Shown here: in pieces, positions 4,903-5,275 of the stretch
Numbering within the stretch: the stretch's first letter is position 1
How the letters are laid out: each line of letters opens with the position of its first letter
Translations under genes and position numbers: made by a program
The notes under the pieces: generated by a model
The model's database searches: none
What the model was told of the DNA's origin: nothing
What the model saw: only the letters and a program-made list of their open reading frames with translations
Assembly (NCBI GenBank): GCA_946631805.1
Contig: CAMPAJ010000137.1
Coordinates: 1-5,275 of the forward strand
Source of the DNA: an uncultured Eggerthellaceae bacterium
GTDB lineage: Bacteria; Actinomycetota; Coriobacteriia; Coriobacteriales; Eggerthellaceae
Direction of reading: 5' to 3'
Length of the DNA stretch: 5,275 bases

Positions 4903-5275
4903 CTACTGCTTGCCGTGATGGCGTGGGTTGTGCTTGTCGAGCTCGGTGCCGAGTTTGTCGAGGATCGTGTTCAGCTGGTCTTTCTCGTCGTCGCTCAAAG
5001 CGGCGAAGATGTCGGCTGCCGCGAGCGCGCGCCGTTCGGCTATCTCGGCAGCGTGGGCCCGCCCCGCCTCGGTCAACGTGACCTCGATGGCACGGCCGTC
5101 GGTCTCTGATTTCGCGCGCTCGACCAAGCCGCGTTCCTCGAGCTTTTGCAGGAGCTCGCCGAGCGTCTGCGGCCGAATGCCCAGCAGGAAGGCGAGGTCC
5201 TTCTGGTTAATGCCCTCCTTCATCGAGATCATGGTGAGCACGCGTGCCTGGCCACGGCGTTGTTCGCCTTTGCGG
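4903..5275 (-). CDS. MarR-family transcriptional regulator, partial (N-terminus beyond right edge)
   Basis: The C-terminal 123 residues of a winged helix-turn-helix regulator. From the edge it reads GQARVLTMISMKEGINQKDLAFLLGIRP, then QTLGELLQKLEERGLVER (recognition helix and following turn). The wing SETDGRAIEVTLTEAGR carries the D-x-R signature of the family. It ends in a helical dimerisation segment (FAALSDDEKDQLNTILDKLG) and a polar HNPRHHGKQ tail. The reading frame is open to the window edge, so the true start is outside; the GTG at 5241 is internal to the conserved domain. MarR proteins (usually 140-170 residues) bind as dimers to palindromes and respond to small ligands or oxidation. 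It precedes the small CxxC protein in an apparent operon. The target is unknown. Confidence 0.9.
   Translation of the reverse strand, partial: RKGEQRRGQARVLTMISMKEGINQKDLAFLLGIRPQTLGELLQKLEERGLVERAKSETDGRAIEVTLTEAGRAHAAEIAERRALAAADIFAALSDDEKDQLNTILDKLGTELDKHNPRHHGKQ

Overview
The window looks like a piece of a GC-rich anaerobic bacterial chromosome. The pairing of a non-pyrrolysine MttB-superfamily methyltransferase with a CaiT-like BCCT transporter, the GC-biased third codon positions and the AGGAGG-type ribosome binding sites suggest a gut Coriobacteriia (Eggerthella, Gordonibacter or Adlercreutzia-like). Quaternary-amine demethylating Firmicutes carry similar genes. The lineage is inferred from gene style and was not tested.

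Left part (1-2878, minus strand): an apparent two-gene operon. The first gene (2878-1448) encodes a complete 476-residue MttB-superfamily methyltransferase with no internal UAG codon. The second (1385 to beyond the left edge) encodes a BCCT transporter most like the carnitine/gamma-butyrobetaine exchanger CaiT and lacks only its C-terminal end here. A strong 9-bp GC hairpin lies in the 62-nt gap between them. Together they suggest uptake (or exchange) of a trimethylammonium compound and transfer of one methyl group to a corrinoid protein. Neither the corrinoid protein nor a corrinoid:folate methyltransferase is in the window.

Middle (2879-3195): a 317-bp divergent control region holding three copies of one palindrome. 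Two lie 30 bp apart at the predicted methyltransferase promoter, one within its -35/-10 spacer and one just after its predicted transcription start. The third lies just after the predicted start of the divergent TetR-family gene. The TetR protein (3196-3894, plus) is therefore the likely repressor of both itself and the operon, possibly relieved by the quaternary amine or a product. This is the most coherent regulatory story in the window.

Right part (3895-5275): a 167-bp spacer with a 12-bp inverted repeat and a perfect TATAAT, then an HD-domain hydrolase (4062-4631, plus). Convergent to it is a minus-strand pair: a MarR-family regulator entering from the right edge, and a 66-residue unrecognised protein with a C-terminal CxxC. 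Nothing in the sequence ties these three to the methylamine module.

No rRNA, tRNA, CRISPR, insertion sequence or phage gene was seen.
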